From Brevibacillus fortis (GTDB lineage Bacteria > Bacillota > Bacilli > Brevibacillales > Brevibacillaceae), in assembly GCF_003013395.1 (NCBI RefSeq), contig NZ_PXZM01000008.1:30086-94085 (forward strand): DNA of 64,000 bases. The letters run 5' to 3'. Under the pieces are notes generated by a model that saw only the letters and a program-made list of their open reading frames with translations, was not told the origin of the DNA and did no database searches. Below are positions 1 through 7,931 of the stretch, one piece after another (position 1 is the first letter of the stretch; each line of letters starts with the position of its first letter). A program made the translations under genes and the position numbers.

Positions 1-1
1 T

Positions 2-907
2 GCAAACGTTGTGCCGCATGGTTATCAACCAAACGATCTGTATGATCAACGTGACGTATTGCTGGACAAGCTCTCCAAACTGGTGGAGGTCCGTGCAACT
101 CAGTCAACAGCAGGTATGGTTAACGTGACCATTGAAGGTCGTGAATTTGTTACTGGAATTACATCGCAGCCAGTAGCTACTGTACAGAATCCAGCTACGG
201 GCATGAGTGACATGACGCTGGGCGGAGCGGCGTTTGTGCCGACAACCGGCTACATGGCAGGAACCCTCCAATCTCGTGATCAGATCGTGCCGAACATGTT
301 GAAACGCTTGGATGTTTTGGCAGTGAATCTGACGAAGGAAATCAACGACCTGCATCGGGCAGGACGAAGCTTGAGTGATATTAACAATGGGACTGTACAG
401 GATCTGCCATTCTTTGTGGATGCGAATTCTTTGGCAACAAATCCTGCTTCGAAAAATTATCCAACGAGTGCATCCAGCCTGGTTGTTAACCCGGAGATCA
501 TGAAGAGCTTGGATGCCATCGCGGCAGCACAAGAAGAAGCAGGCCGCACTCCTGTAGGGAATAACAAGAGCGCTCTCGCCATTGCATCGATTAAGTTCAA
601 GGTATTGGCTGCAGGCACTGGCCCTAATGACTTGGCAGAAAGCTCTACGCTGGATAACTACTATCGCTATACGATCAGCCAATTGGGTGTTGATGCCCAG
701 GAAGCCAAGCGTAATCAATTGAACTCCGAAATGCTCGTTGGCACTGTTGACAATCAGCGACAATCTGTATCAGGAGTATCTATTGATGATGAGATGGCAG
801 AAATGGTGAAGTATCAGCATGCATACAGCGCATCTGCACGTGTCATGACAAGCATGGACGAAATTTTGGATAAAGTCATCAATGGCATGGGCCGGGTCGG
901 CCTCTAA
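2..907 (+). CDS. flgK: Flagellar hook-associated protein FlgK (HAP1), 3' part only
   Basis: This is the C-terminal part of FlgK, the first hook-filament junction protein, exported by the flagellar type III system. The reading frame is open to the left edge, so the true start lies outside the window; about 301 residues are visible. Near the visible start is the family pattern QPNDLYDQRDVLLDKLSKLV. The middle contains a long D1-type helix (KRLDVLAVNLTKEINDLHRAG), and the end (DDEMAEMVKYQHAYSASARV) is the conserved C-terminal D0/D1 coiled-coil segment shared by FlgK and flagellin. flgL follows after 16 bases with its own ribosome binding site, so the two are probably co-transcribed, as in Bacillus. 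The family call is secure; only the missing 5' end is unknown. Confidence 0.95.
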   Translation, partial: ANVVPHGYQPNDLYDQRDVLLDKLSKLVEVRATQSTAGMVNVTIEGREFVTGITSQPVATVQNPATGMSDMTLGGAAFVPTTGYMAGTLQSRDQIVPNMLKRLDVLAVNLTKEINDLHRAGRSLSDINNGTVQDLPFFVDANSLATNPASKNYPTSASSLVVNPEIMKSLDAIAAAQEEAGRTPVGNNKSALAIASIKFKVLAAGTGPNDLAESSTLDNYYRYTISQLGVDAQEAKRNQLNSEMLVGTVDNQRQSVSGVSIDDEMAEMVKYQHAYSASARVMTSMDEILDKVINGMGRVGL

Positions 908-923
908 TTAGGAGGGTATAGAT

Positions 924-1826
924 ATGGCGGTACGTGTAACGCAGAACATGCTGAATAGTAATATGCTGCGGAATTTGCACAATTCCATGCGTAGCATGGA
1001 TAAGCTACAAGATCAATTAGCATCTGGTAAGAAGATCGCAACACCTTCTGATGATCCTGTTGTAGCAGCACGTGGTATGTTTTATCGGTCATCGTTGATG
1101 GAGAATGAACAATATACGCGCAATGTGGATGAGGCAAAATCTTGGTTAGATATGACGGATAGTACGATGGACGAAGTTGGGAACGTTATGAAGCGGATCA
1201 AAGAGCTTTTAATCTACTCTGCCGATGGAGCCATATCGCCAGAGGATTTAAAAACGATGGGTTCAGAGGTCCAGGAATTAAAGAACCACTTGGGAACACT
1301 TGCTAACCAACAAATAAATGGAAAGTATATCTTTGCAGGTACTGATACAAACAAAGCTCCATATGATGCAGCAGCAAATGGCGGGAAAGGAGATTTTGTT
1401 AATACTAACAGTTCACTGATAAATTTAGAGGTAAGCCAAAATGTCTTTGTGACCTCAAACGTAAATGCACAGAACATATTTAATTTTCCTGATAACGCAA
1501 ACAATATGTTTAAGTTGTTGGATAATGTCATTACTGAACTTAGTAATGGAAGAAGCGCCGCACAATTTCAGCAAAAAGCAGACCAGCAATTTGATAAACT
1601 TCTTTCGGAACGCGCATCGCTTGGTGCAAACGTAAATCGAGTTGAATTAATTGCCGAAAGATTGAAGACGCAAGAAGTAAGTATTTCTGATTTAATGTCA
1701 AGAAATGAAGATGCCAACATGGCAGAAGTAATGACGAATTTAAAAACGCAAGAAAGTGTTCATTCAGCGGCGCTAGGATCGGGAGCACGCATTATTCAAC
1801 CGACATTGTTAGACTTCCTTCGCTAG
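924..1826 (+). CDS. flgL: Flagellar hook-associated protein FlgL (HAP3)
   Basis: FlgL is the second junction protein between hook and filament; it is exported and assembles on top of FlgK. At 300 residues it has the usual length. The N-terminus (MAVRVTQNMLNSNMLRNLHN, then LASGKKIATPSDDPVVAARG) is the conserved flagellin-like D0/D1 region, and the C-terminus (MAEVMTNLKTQESVHSAALG) is the matching helix. A GGAGGGT ribosome binding site lies a few bases before the ATG. The gene follows flgK closely and precedes the DUF6470/fliW/csrA genes, the order known from Bacillus. From about position 1300 the DNA becomes more A+T-rich than in flgK, mainly in the variable central domain. Confidence 0.95.
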   Translation: MAVRVTQNMLNSNMLRNLHNSMRSMDKLQDQLASGKKIATPSDDPVVAARGMFYRSSLMENEQYTRNVDEAKSWLDMTDSTMDEVGNVMKRIKELLIYSADGAISPEDLKTMGSEVQELKNHLGTLANQQINGKYIFAGTDTNKAPYDAAANGGKGDFVNTNSSLINLEVSQNVFVTSNVNAQNIFNFPDNANNMFKLLDNVITELSNGRSAAQFQQKADQQFDKLLSERASLGANVNRVELIAERLKTQEVSISDLMSRNEDANMAEVMTNLKTQESVHSAALGSGARIIQPTLLDFLR

Positions 1827-1848
1827 GAATTGTAAGGGGGGAAGCTAA

Positions 1849-2427
1849 ATGCAGATTCAGCAAATTCGGATGGAGAGTACCTTTGCTCAAATAGGTCTAA
1901 ATATCAAAAAACCTATACAAGAAATTAAGCAGCCAAAGGCAGAGATGAACCTACATCAAGAAGCGGCTAGTATCTCGATTGAGCAGGGAAGAACGGAGCT
2001 GCAAATTGATTCTAGCCAGGCTAGAGCCAACATTGGGCTCATGACGCCCATGCAGTTTAGTGATAGTAATGCATCTTACGGGCGACAAAAGTGGTTGCAG
2101 GCGATTGCGGAGAAAAGTCAAGAAGGCGACCGTTTAATGAGGATTCATACAAGAGAAAATGCCATCGCTAACATTGGAAGAGAAAAAGGGCTACGTGCAT
2201 TGGAGGGCGGATATACCCCTCCAGCAGCATCCTCAGATGAGGGAGTCGACGTAAGCGTCCAGACAAAACCGGCAATTATTAACGTAAAGCGCAACGGCAT
2301 GAGTATGCAGCCAGTGTTGAGTCCTCCGGAGCTTTCCTATATACCAGGTAAAGTGGAGCCGTATATGATACAATACAATAGTCTCAAAATAGACGCGGTG
2401 GGTAGTCAACTGGATAGAACCATGTAA
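1849..2427 (+). CDS. DUF6470 family protein (YviE-like), flagellar neighbourhood
   Basis: This 192-residue protein has no signal peptide or membrane segment. It resembles the DUF6470/YviE family, found almost always between flgL and fliW in Gram-positive bacteria; the position here is exactly that. The N-terminal part (MQIQQIRMESTFAQIGLNI) and the repeated Q/E-rich amphipathic stretches fit the family, and the C-terminus contains a proline-rich linker followed by a short beta-rich tail (PGKVEPYMIQYNSLKIDAVG). A GGGGGGAAG ribosome binding site precedes the ATG. Its biochemical function is not established; gene order suggests a role in filament or junction assembly or in export. The family call comes from position and overall look rather than a diagnostic active site. 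Confidence 0.8.
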   Translation: MQIQQIRMESTFAQIGLNIKKPIQEIKQPKAEMNLHQEAASISIEQGRTELQIDSSQARANIGLMTPMQFSDSNASYGRQKWLQAIAEKSQEGDRLMRIHTRENAIANIGREKGLRALEGGYTPPAASSDEGVDVSVQTKPAIINVKRNGMSMQPVLSPPELSYIPGKVEPYMIQYNSLKIDAVGSQLDRTM

Positions 2428-2441
2428 GTGAGGGGGAGAAT

Positions 2442-2858
2442 ATGAACACGAGTCAAAAAGTGGAATTGGGCAAGTTGTTTTTTGAAGATGGGATCCCTGG
2501 ATTTTCTCATTTGCAGTTTTTCCAGTTGATGCAGGAAGAGGAGAGCCCGTTCTTTTTAATTCAGTCTACAGAAGATAAGGATGTTGGGTTTTGGGTAGTA
2601 GATCCTTTTGTGTTCTTTCCTTCCTATGAGTTTTCGTTATCATCTGTAACAAAAGAAACTTTAAGAATAAATGAATCGTCTCCCGTGGCTGTTTTCTCCA
2701 TCGTAACGATACGAGAAAATAACCAGACGACGGTAAATTTGAAAGCGCCAATTGTAGTCAATCTATCGAATCGGATGGGTAGGCAGGTTATTTTACAGGA
2801 AGATTCATATTCTATCCGTCAGCAGTTGATTGAGCAACCAGCTACGGAAAACAAGTAG
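2442..2858 (+). CDS. fliW: Flagellar assembly factor FliW
   Basis: FliW is a small cytoplasmic protein that binds either flagellin or the translational repressor CsrA, and so couples flagellin export to hag translation. The 138-residue product has the family features [19 protein letters not shown] at the N-terminus and [20 protein letters not shown] near the C-terminus. The start at 2442 follows a GGGGGAG ribosome binding site. csrA begins 11 bases after the stop codon and hag follows csrA, so all three members of the partner switch are contiguous. It is read in the flgK-to-csrA direction and ends before the terminator that overlaps the csrA stop. Confidence 0.96.
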   Translation: MNTSQKVELGKLFFEDGIPGFSHLQFFQLMQEEESPFFLIQSTEDKDVGFWVVDPFVFFPSYEFSLSSVTKETLRINESSPVAVFSIVTIRENNQTTVNLKAPIVVNLSNRMGRQVILQEDSYSIRQQLIEQPATENK

Positions 2859-2869
2859 GTGGTGTTTAC

Positions 2870-3118
2870 ATGTTGGTCCTTTCTCGAAAGAAAAATGAAT
2901 CAATCATGATCGGTGACACCATCGAGATTAAAATCATTTCTGTGGATGGCGATCAGGTTCGTATTGGAATTGAAGCACCTCGAAACTTGGACGTCTATCG
3001 AAAAGAAATATTTGATGCTATTCAGGAAGAGAATCGTCTGGCTACAAAGAGTCAGAATGATTGGTCCACTTTAAAGAGCCTAATTCAAACGAAAAAGGAT
3101 TCTGGAGATGGTCAATAG
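2870..3118 (+). CDS. csrA: Translational repressor CsrA
   Basis: CsrA is a dimeric RNA-binding protein that blocks translation by covering GGA motifs near ribosome binding sites; in Bacillus its main target is hag. The 82-residue product begins [20 protein letters not shown] and has the RNA-contact segment [17 protein letters not shown]. It carries the extended C-terminus typical of Firmicutes CsrA, where FliW binds. The start at 2870 follows a GGTGG ribosome binding site 11 bases after fliW. The stop codon sits inside a rho-independent terminator hairpin, so transcription probably ends right at the end of the gene and hag is expressed from its own promoter. The expected target hairpin is visible in the hag leader at 3246-3267. 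Confidence 0.97.
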   Translation: MLVLSRKKNESIMIGDTIEIKIISVDGDQVRIGIEAPRNLDVYRKEIFDAIQEENRLATKSQNDWSTLKSLIQTKKDSGDGQ

Positions 3119-3131
3119 ACCATCTTTTTTC
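3107..3131 (+). terminator. Terminator overlapping the csrA stop codon
   Basis: GATGGTC (3107-3113), loop AATA, GACCATC (3118-3124), then a run of six T. The csrA stop codon TAG (3116-3118) lies in the loop and the first base of the 3' arm. A second T-rich palindrome follows at about 3129-3150. The hairpin separates the flgK-csrA transcript from hag. Confidence 0.8.
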
Positions 3132-3160
3132 TTTTTTCTGCAGAAAAAGAAAAAAAGTGC

Positions 3161-3188
3161 TAAAATCTCGAAAGCTACAATCCGATAA
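3161..3188 (+). promoter_or_regulatory. Sigma-D-type promoter of hag
   Basis: TAAA at 3161-3164, a 16-nt spacer, and TCCGATAA at 3181-3188 match the flagellar sigma-D consensus (TAAA, about 15 nt, GCCGATAT). The element lies about 100 bases before the hag start, leaving a long leader that contains the CsrA hairpin. Confidence 0.8.
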
Positions 3189-3245
3189 TAGTAATGTAGG
3201 GACAAAGTTACAAGCGCGCGATTGTGATGAGTCTCAAATTCATGA

Positions 3246-3290
3246 ATAGTCACAGGGACGTGACTATCGACATATCAAGGAGGAAAAATC
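3246..3290 (+). promoter_or_regulatory. CsrA-binding hairpin and ribosome binding site in the hag leader
   Basis: An 8-bp perfect stem ATAGTCAC (3246-3253) / GTGACTAT (3260-3267) displays AGGGAC in its loop. The bases ACAGGGACGT (3252-3261) match the published CsrA consensus ACANGGANGU at every position. A second GGA occurs in the ribosome binding site AAGGAGGA (3278-3285), spaced as in the two-site hag leader of Bacillus subtilis. CsrA would bridge the two sites and block ribosome entry; FliW would relieve this when flagellin is exported. Confidence 0.8.
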
Positions 3291-3291
3291 A

Positions 3292-4119
3292 ATGATTATC
3301 AATCACAATATTTCCGCAATGAATACACACCGTCAATTGGGTGTAAACACTGGCAGCTTGGCGAAAAACGTTGAGAAACTGTCTTCCGGCTACCGCATCA
3401 ACCGTGCAGCTGACGATGCAGCAGGTCTCTCCATCTCCGAGCGTATGCGTGCACAAATTCGTGGTATGGAGCAAGCTTCACGCAACTCCCAAGACGGTAT
3501 TTCTTTGATCCAAGTAGCTGAGGGTGCTCTGCAAACAGTAAATAACATGCTTGTTCGCGTTAAAGAACTGGCTACTCAATCTGCGAACGGTACTTATGAC
3601 AGCACTAACGACCGTGCTCGTATGCAAGAAGAATTGGCTGAACTGGCAAAAGAAGTAACAAACATTAAAGGTAATACTAAATTCAACGGAATCAATCTTC
3701 TCGACAATTCTGCTGCAGGTAACAAAATTTCTCTGCAAATTGGTCAAGAATCTACACAAGTATTGGATTTGGATACTACGAAATTTGATCTTACTGCAGT
3801 AGATACAGCAGTTACTGGTTGGAAAATTGATACACAAGCTGCTGCAACTACTACTTTGGGTGCTGTTGAAGCGCAAATTAACGCAGTAAGTTCAGCACGT
3901 TCTTATCTTGGTGCAAACCAAAACCGTCTGGAAAACACAATTAACAACCTGAACATCACTTCTGAAAACCTGACAGCTGCTGAATCCCGTATCCGTGACG
4001 TAGATATGGCGAAAGAGCAAATGTCGTTCACAAAGAACAACATCTTGACTCAAGCTTCCCAAGCAATGCTTGCTCAAGCTAACCAACTGCCACAAGGCGT
4101 TCTGCAATTGCTCCGTTAA
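3292..4119 (+). CDS. hag: Flagellin (filament subunit)
   Basis: Flagellin forms the filament after export through the flagellar type III channel. The 275-residue protein is short and consists mainly of the conserved D0/D1 domains: MIINHNISAMNTHRQLGVNT and LSSGYRINRAADDAAGLSIS at the N-terminus, and RIRDVDMAKEQMSFTKNNIL plus the terminal LPQGVLQLLR at the C-terminus. Only a small variable part lies between about residues 145 and 190. Codons are strongly biased, as expected of a highly expressed gene. It has its own sigma-D promoter and a CsrA-controlled leader, and ends before a strong terminator. A flagellin lysine methylase is encoded just downstream on the other strand, so surface lysines may be methylated. 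Confidence 0.98.
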   Translation: MIINHNISAMNTHRQLGVNTGSLAKNVEKLSSGYRINRAADDAAGLSISERMRAQIRGMEQASRNSQDGISLIQVAEGALQTVNNMLVRVKELATQSANGTYDSTNDRARMQEELAELAKEVTNIKGNTKFNGINLLDNSAAGNKISLQIGQESTQVLDLDTTKFDLTAVDTAVTGWKIDTQAAATTTLGAVEAQINAVSSARSYLGANQNRLENTINNLNITSENLTAAESRIRDVDMAKEQMSFTKNNILTQASQAMLAQANQLPQGVLQLLR

Positions 4120-4140
4120 TAACTTCAGAGTACGTTCATT

Positions 4141-4178
4141 ACAAAGCTGTCGAATTCATTCGACAGCTTTGTTTGTAT
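4141..4178 (+). terminator. hag terminator
   Basis: A 14-bp perfect stem, ACAAAGCTGTCGAA (4141-4154) with TTCGACAGCTTTGT (4159-4172), loop TTCA, followed by TTTG. It could also serve the convergent fliB-like gene. Confidence 0.85.
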
Positions 4179-4272
4179 GTTAGAGAAAACCAAATAAGAA
4201 CAAAAAAAGTCTCATCACATAGTACAGTCAGTGAGAGACATAATGCTTGCTATTATTAATTGGAAGTAAGGA

Positions 4273-5514
4273 CTAATTCTTTATTAGAATGGCAAGGTGT
4301 GCAAGAGAACTTAGTTCTTTCTCACGTAAATTTTTTGATATTTTATAAAGGTAGATAGGAGTGTGTTCAATTGCTCTGGCAAAGGAATAGATTAGTTTAA
4401 CGACATGATCTACAGTGAAGTTTTCTTTGTAATGGCTCGTCATACCGATTAGATGAAGCTTGATCATTGAAAAATGTAGCACGAGCAGAGAGAACTCATC
4501 AAATAAATTTTGGCTAGTAGTTTGGAACGGAAAAAGATTTTTGTATACATAGTTCACAAGATAATGTTCCAGTAAGTATTCATGCTTCGTAATGAATGGC
4601 AGATAGTGTGATTCAGAAGCGTGCTTATATTTTTGAATGAGTTCTTCATTATTAGAGTCTTCCTCAGTAAACGAAAGGCCATCTAAAGTATCTTGAACAC
4701 ACTCAAGATAGGCTTGGCTATTAACTCCTAATAGCACACGCATGTCCATCATATATTTAACAAGTTTAAATTGTATGTCATAAGAGGTTGGTATGGCTTG
4801 TATTGTCTCTTTTAAAGTTCCATTTTTCACTATAGTCTTATATGATTCAATGAATTGAGGGAGTTGTACAAGCTCATTCTGATCGATTAAGGTTTGAACT
4901 TTTTCATAGAATGTTCCTAGAAGTAATAAGCGCTCAGGGATAGAGTAATCTCTATTTTGGAGTATCTCTATGCTAAAAATACGCAAATTCCAAAAGTAAT
5001 ATTGTGGTAGATTAGCATTTTCTATTTCTAGCGATTTTCCTACAATGGTCTTAGAATCTATTTCAAGTTCTATTTCGTCAAATTGCATAACTTCTGGATT
5101 CAGCAAAGCCTGCCTCGCTGCTTCTGGGCACGAAAGTGTAGCAGATTGTTCTAAAGATCCATTAATCATATTAAGAGTCCGAGGATAGGTTGAGCAAACA
5201 CTGGATAAATAGTTTTCCCCTAAATTCAATTGAAAGGAACATAATTTTTCAGTATTTAAAAAAGGGCATGCGTTTTTACTATCCATTTTAATTTTAGCAT
5301 AGATAAGATCACTTGATTCATTTCGTAAGCGTGTTATGTGATCGTTAATGATCGGGACGAATTCCTTGTCTCGTATATTCTTATAGCGTTTATAAGTTTT
5401 TTTATCAATGACAACTGTCCAGCCTTGACAGCATGTGTCTTCGCAAAATGAACCAATACACTGAAAGTTTTTCATATACTGTGGTACAAGGGCTTGGTGC
5501 ATTTTCTTGCTCAT
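4273..5514 (-). CDS. fliB: Flagellin lysine N-methylase (FliB-like)
   Basis: FliB methylates lysine side chains of flagellin using S-adenosylmethionine, first described in Salmonella. The 413-residue product has the family hallmark near its N-terminus: cysteines in FQCIGSFCEDTCCQGW, then CPFL, LCSFQL, VCSTYPRTL and LSCPEAARQ, a cluster expected to bind metal or an iron-sulphur centre. A GGCGAGGAGAG ribosome binding site precedes the ATG. It lies between hag and the flaG-fliD operon but is transcribed against both, and its DNA is clearly A+T-richer than secA or the arg genes. This suggests it was gained as a separate unit, although placement beside flagellin is common for this family. The family call is firm; activity on this flagellin is inferred. 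Confidence 0.88.
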   Translation of the reverse strand: MSKKMHQALVPQYMKNFQCIGSFCEDTCCQGWTVVIDKKTYKRYKNIRDKEFVPIINDHITRLRNESSDLIYAKIKMDSKNACPFLNTEKLCSFQLNLGENYLSSVCSTYPRTLNMINGSLEQSATLSCPEAARQALLNPEVMQFDEIELEIDSKTIVGKSLEIENANLPQYYFWNLRIFSIEILQNRDYSIPERLLLLGTFYEKVQTLIDQNELVQLPQFIESYKTIVKNGTLKETIQAIPTSYDIQFKLVKYMMDMRVLLGVNSQAYLECVQDTLDGLSFTEEDSNNEELIQKYKHASESHYLPFITKHEYLLEHYLVNYVYKNLFPFQTTSQNLFDEFSLLVLHFSMIKLHLIGMTSHYKENFTVDHVVKLIYSFARAIEHTPIYLYKISKNLREKELSSLAHLAILIKN

Positions 5515-5605
5515 ATTATCTCTCCTCGCCTAAAAAAGTATATATAGTTTTATCGGCTAAAGCGGACAAAAAAGTAAGTTCAATAACAATAATCCAAAGA
5601 AAAAA

Positions 5606-5633
5606 TAAAACTCAATCGTATTCTTACCGATAT
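5606..5633 (+). promoter_or_regulatory. Sigma-D-type promoter of the flaG-fliD-fliS-fliT operon
   Basis: TAAA at 5606-5609, a 16-nt spacer, and ACCGATAT at 5626-5633 give a near-perfect sigma-D promoter. It lies 33 bases before the flaG start in the gap divergent from the fliB-like gene. Confidence 0.82.
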
Positions 5634-5666
5634 ATAGAATAAGATCGTTTTTGAGGAGTGAATAAA

Positions 5667-6011
5667 ATGGAGATTTCCTCTGTTCATTCATTACCAGGAC
5701 AGAAGAATAGCATGAAACAGGGACCGGGAACAACTGCTGCAAATGAGCAGAACACCACGAACAAACAGGTGGAACTGAATCCACAAACAAAGTCTGATTT
5801 ACAGAATGAGATTGTCGGAATAAACAAATGGCTACAATCTACGAATACCCATGTTAAATTCACCTTACATGAAGATCTAAATGAGTACTATGTGCAGGTT
5901 ATTAACGATCAAACGAATGAGGTTATCCGTGAAATACCATCAAAGAAAATGATGGATATGGTTGCAAAAATGCATGAAATGATCGGTTTACTTGTGGACG
6001 AAAAAAGATAG
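5667..6011 (+). CDS. flaG: Flagellar protein FlaG
   Basis: FlaG is a small cytoplasmic protein linked to control of filament length or to the cap; its exact role is not settled. The ATG at 5667 is chosen because GAGGAG lies 8 bases upstream; a GTG at 5658 would leave no ribosome binding site. The 114-residue product has a disordered, Q/N-rich N-terminal third followed by the family core: NKWLQSTNTHVKFTLHEDLN, YYVQVINDQTNEVIREIPSK, and a C-terminal helix ending MIGLLVDEKR. fliD follows after 13 bases. It is first in the operon behind a sigma-D promoter, so it is expressed with the late flagellar genes. Confidence 0.92.
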   Translation: MEISSVHSLPGQKNSMKQGPGTTAANEQNTTNKQVELNPQTKSDLQNEIVGINKWLQSTNTHVKFTLHEDLNEYYVQVINDQTNEVIREIPSKKMMDMVAKMHEMIGLLVDEKR

Positions 6012-6024
6012 GAGGTAGAAGGAA

Positions 6025-7533
6025 ATGGGAATACGGCTTAGTGGTATGGCTTCTGGAATGAATACAGAGCAGATGATTAAAGATTTGATGAAAGCTCAAC
6101 GTGAGCCAGTTAATCGTTTACAACGAAATAAATATTCAACAGAGTGGAAACGCGATGCTTATCGTGATATTAATACACTTTTTGCAGACATGCAGAATTC
6201 ACTGAAGAATCTCCGAATGGCCAGTAGCTTCAACAAAAAAGTTGCTGCCTCAGAAAATGATAGTGTTGCCACTGCCAAGGTGGTAGGTAAACCATCACTC
6301 TCATCCTATACAATAGAGGTTCAGGACTTAGCAAAAGCAGGAACTCCTTCAAGAGCGGAATTTAACACAGGAGTAACAGATCCTAAAAGTCCTATTGGTG
6401 GTACAGATTTTACAATGACTATCGGTAAAGATACGAATGGTGATGGTACGGTAGATAATAATGATGCTGCTGGTATACCAATATCGTTATCTGCGACAGA
6501 CACTTTAGAGAATGTCATAGCTAAAATTAACAATACGAATACAGGTGTGAAAGCAAGTTTCTTTAACAATAAACTGGTTCTTACTTCAGAAGATGGCAAA
6601 CAGTTTAAAGTTGAAGCATCCACCGTGAACAATTTGAACATCGGAAGTTCTACAGCATCTACCCCGGGGACGGTAGGGACTCCGGCAAAATTTAAAATTA
6701 ATGGTGTAGAGTACACCTCTCCTACAAATTCCTTAACTTTTGATGGTATGGAAATTAATTTAAAGCAGGCTAACGTTGGTGCCCCGGTAGTTATTAATAC
6801 AAAGACTGACGAAGATGCTGTATATACCATGGTTAAAGATTTTGTAGACAAGTACAATGCAATTATAGAGACTGTTAACAAAAAGATTTCTGAACCAAAA
6901 TACAAAGGCTACCAACCGCTTTTGGATGAAGAAAAAGAAGCTTTACCAGAAAAAACAGTAGAAAAAATGGAGAATATGGCACGTAGTGGTACTCTATTGC
7001 GTGATCCAATTTTAACCAGCGGATTACATGAGCTAAGAAGAGCCATTAGTACACCATTACAGGCTGCTGGTATCAATAAATCAATGGATACTTTGTCAGA
7101 AATAGGTATCGGTGGTCCTCCAAATGGTAAGTATGCCTATCAAGAAAATGGAAAACTTTATATTAACGAAACAAAGCTACGGGAATCTATTCGTAATAAC
7201 GGGGAAGATGTCCTCAAGCTATTTACTAATTACAGTGATAATAGTAACGCTGCTACGAAGTATAATGAAAGTGGCGTTGCCGAGCGTCTGTATGGACAAG
7301 TGAAACAAGTAATCGATAAAATTACCGAGCAAGCTGGTGCTGTAGGAAGTGCATTTGACAACAGTAATTTGAGTAAAAAATTAAAGCAAACAGATGATGA
7401 AATCAATCGCTGGGAAGATCGTTTAAAATTAATCGAAGATCGTTACTGGAAACAATTCTCCGCCATGGAAAAAGCAATGTCCAAGTCCCAGTCTCAGGGA
7501 TCTTGGTTTGCACAAATGTTAGGGCAACGATAA
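6025..7533 (+). CDS. fliD: Flagellar filament cap protein FliD (HAP2)
   Basis: FliD forms the cap at the filament tip and guides flagellin subunits into place. The 502-residue product starts with the conserved MGIRLSGMASGMNTEQMIKD and a helical segment ending in SSFNKKVAASEN; the C-terminus (DDEINRWEDRLKLIEDRYWK, then FSAMEKAMSKSQSQ) is the conserved coiled coil. The central domain is variable. Residues 136-147 read DTNGDGTVDNND, a match to the 12-residue calcium loop of EF-hand and dockerin proteins, which is unusual for FliD. The ribosome binding site is GGAGGTAGAAGG. It lies between flaG and fliS in the usual Gram-positive order. Confidence 0.96.
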   Translation: MGIRLSGMASGMNTEQMIKDLMKAQREPVNRLQRNKYSTEWKRDAYRDINTLFADMQNSLKNLRMASSFNKKVAASENDSVATAKVVGKPSLSSYTIEVQDLAKAGTPSRAEFNTGVTDPKSPIGGTDFTMTIGKDTNGDGTVDNNDAAGIPISLSATDTLENVIAKINNTNTGVKASFFNNKLVLTSEDGKQFKVEASTVNNLNIGSSTASTPGTVGTPAKFKINGVEYTSPTNSLTFDGMEINLKQANVGAPVVINTKTDEDAVYTMVKDFVDKYNAIIETVNKKISEPKYKGYQPLLDEEKEALPEKTVEKMENMARSGTLLRDPILTSGLHELRRAISTPLQAAGINKSMDTLSEIGIGGPPNGKYAYQENGKLYINETKLRESIRNNGEDVLKLFTNYSDNSNAATKYNESGVAERLYGQVKQVIDKITEQAGAVGSAFDNSNLSKKLKQTDDEINRWEDRLKLIEDRYWKQFSAMEKAMSKSQSQGSWFAQMLGQR

Positions 7534-7548
7534 TAGGGAGTGATGCAG

Positions 7549-7926
7549 ATGTTACAAAATGCTGCTCAAACGTACCAATCAAATCAAGTAACAACGGCTA
7601 CTCCTGCTGATTTAACACTGATGCTATATAATGGGGCACTCAAATTCATTAAACAGGCAAAGCTTGCGCTTGAGAACAAAGATGTAACAAAAGCTCATGA
7701 AGCTTCGATCAAAATACAGAACATCCTTTACGAGTTAATGTCTACTTTAAATAATGACTATGATATTTCAAAAGAATTCTCCAGACTCTACGAATATATG
7801 CTTCAACGGACAATAGAAGCAAACATGCGTAAGGACTTGGAAATTCTAATAGAAGTAGAAGACCTGTTCATTCAATTCCGAGACACTTGGAAAGAAGCCA
7901 TGCTTTTGGCGAAGAAACAAGGGTAA
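7549..7926 (+). CDS. fliS: Flagellin export chaperone FliS
   Basis: FliS binds the C-terminus of flagellin in the cytoplasm and keeps it unfolded for export; in Bacillus it also acts in the FliW-CsrA circuit. The start at 7549 is preferred because GGGAG sits 8 bases upstream, over the GTG at 7540. The 125-residue product begins MLQNAAQTYQSNQVTTATPA and has DLTLMLYNGALKFIKQA, the first conserved helix, plus further helices to the end. It starts 15 bases after fliD, and the next gene begins 5 bases after its stop, indicating one operon. Confidence 0.95.
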   Translation: MLQNAAQTYQSNQVTTATPADLTLMLYNGALKFIKQAKLALENKDVTKAHEASIKIQNILYELMSTLNNDYDISKEFSRLYEYMLQRTIEANMRKDLEILIEVEDLFIQFRDTWKEAMLLAKKQG

Positions 7927-7931
7927 GGTAT

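Noticed and set aside
104..763. A 219-codon open frame on the minus strand inside flgK.
   Set aside because: It is the antisense shadow of a conserved coding sequence, with no ribosome binding site and a protein that is cysteine- and histidine-rich without family features. The same applies to other long antisense frames under secA, carB, argH and uvrA.
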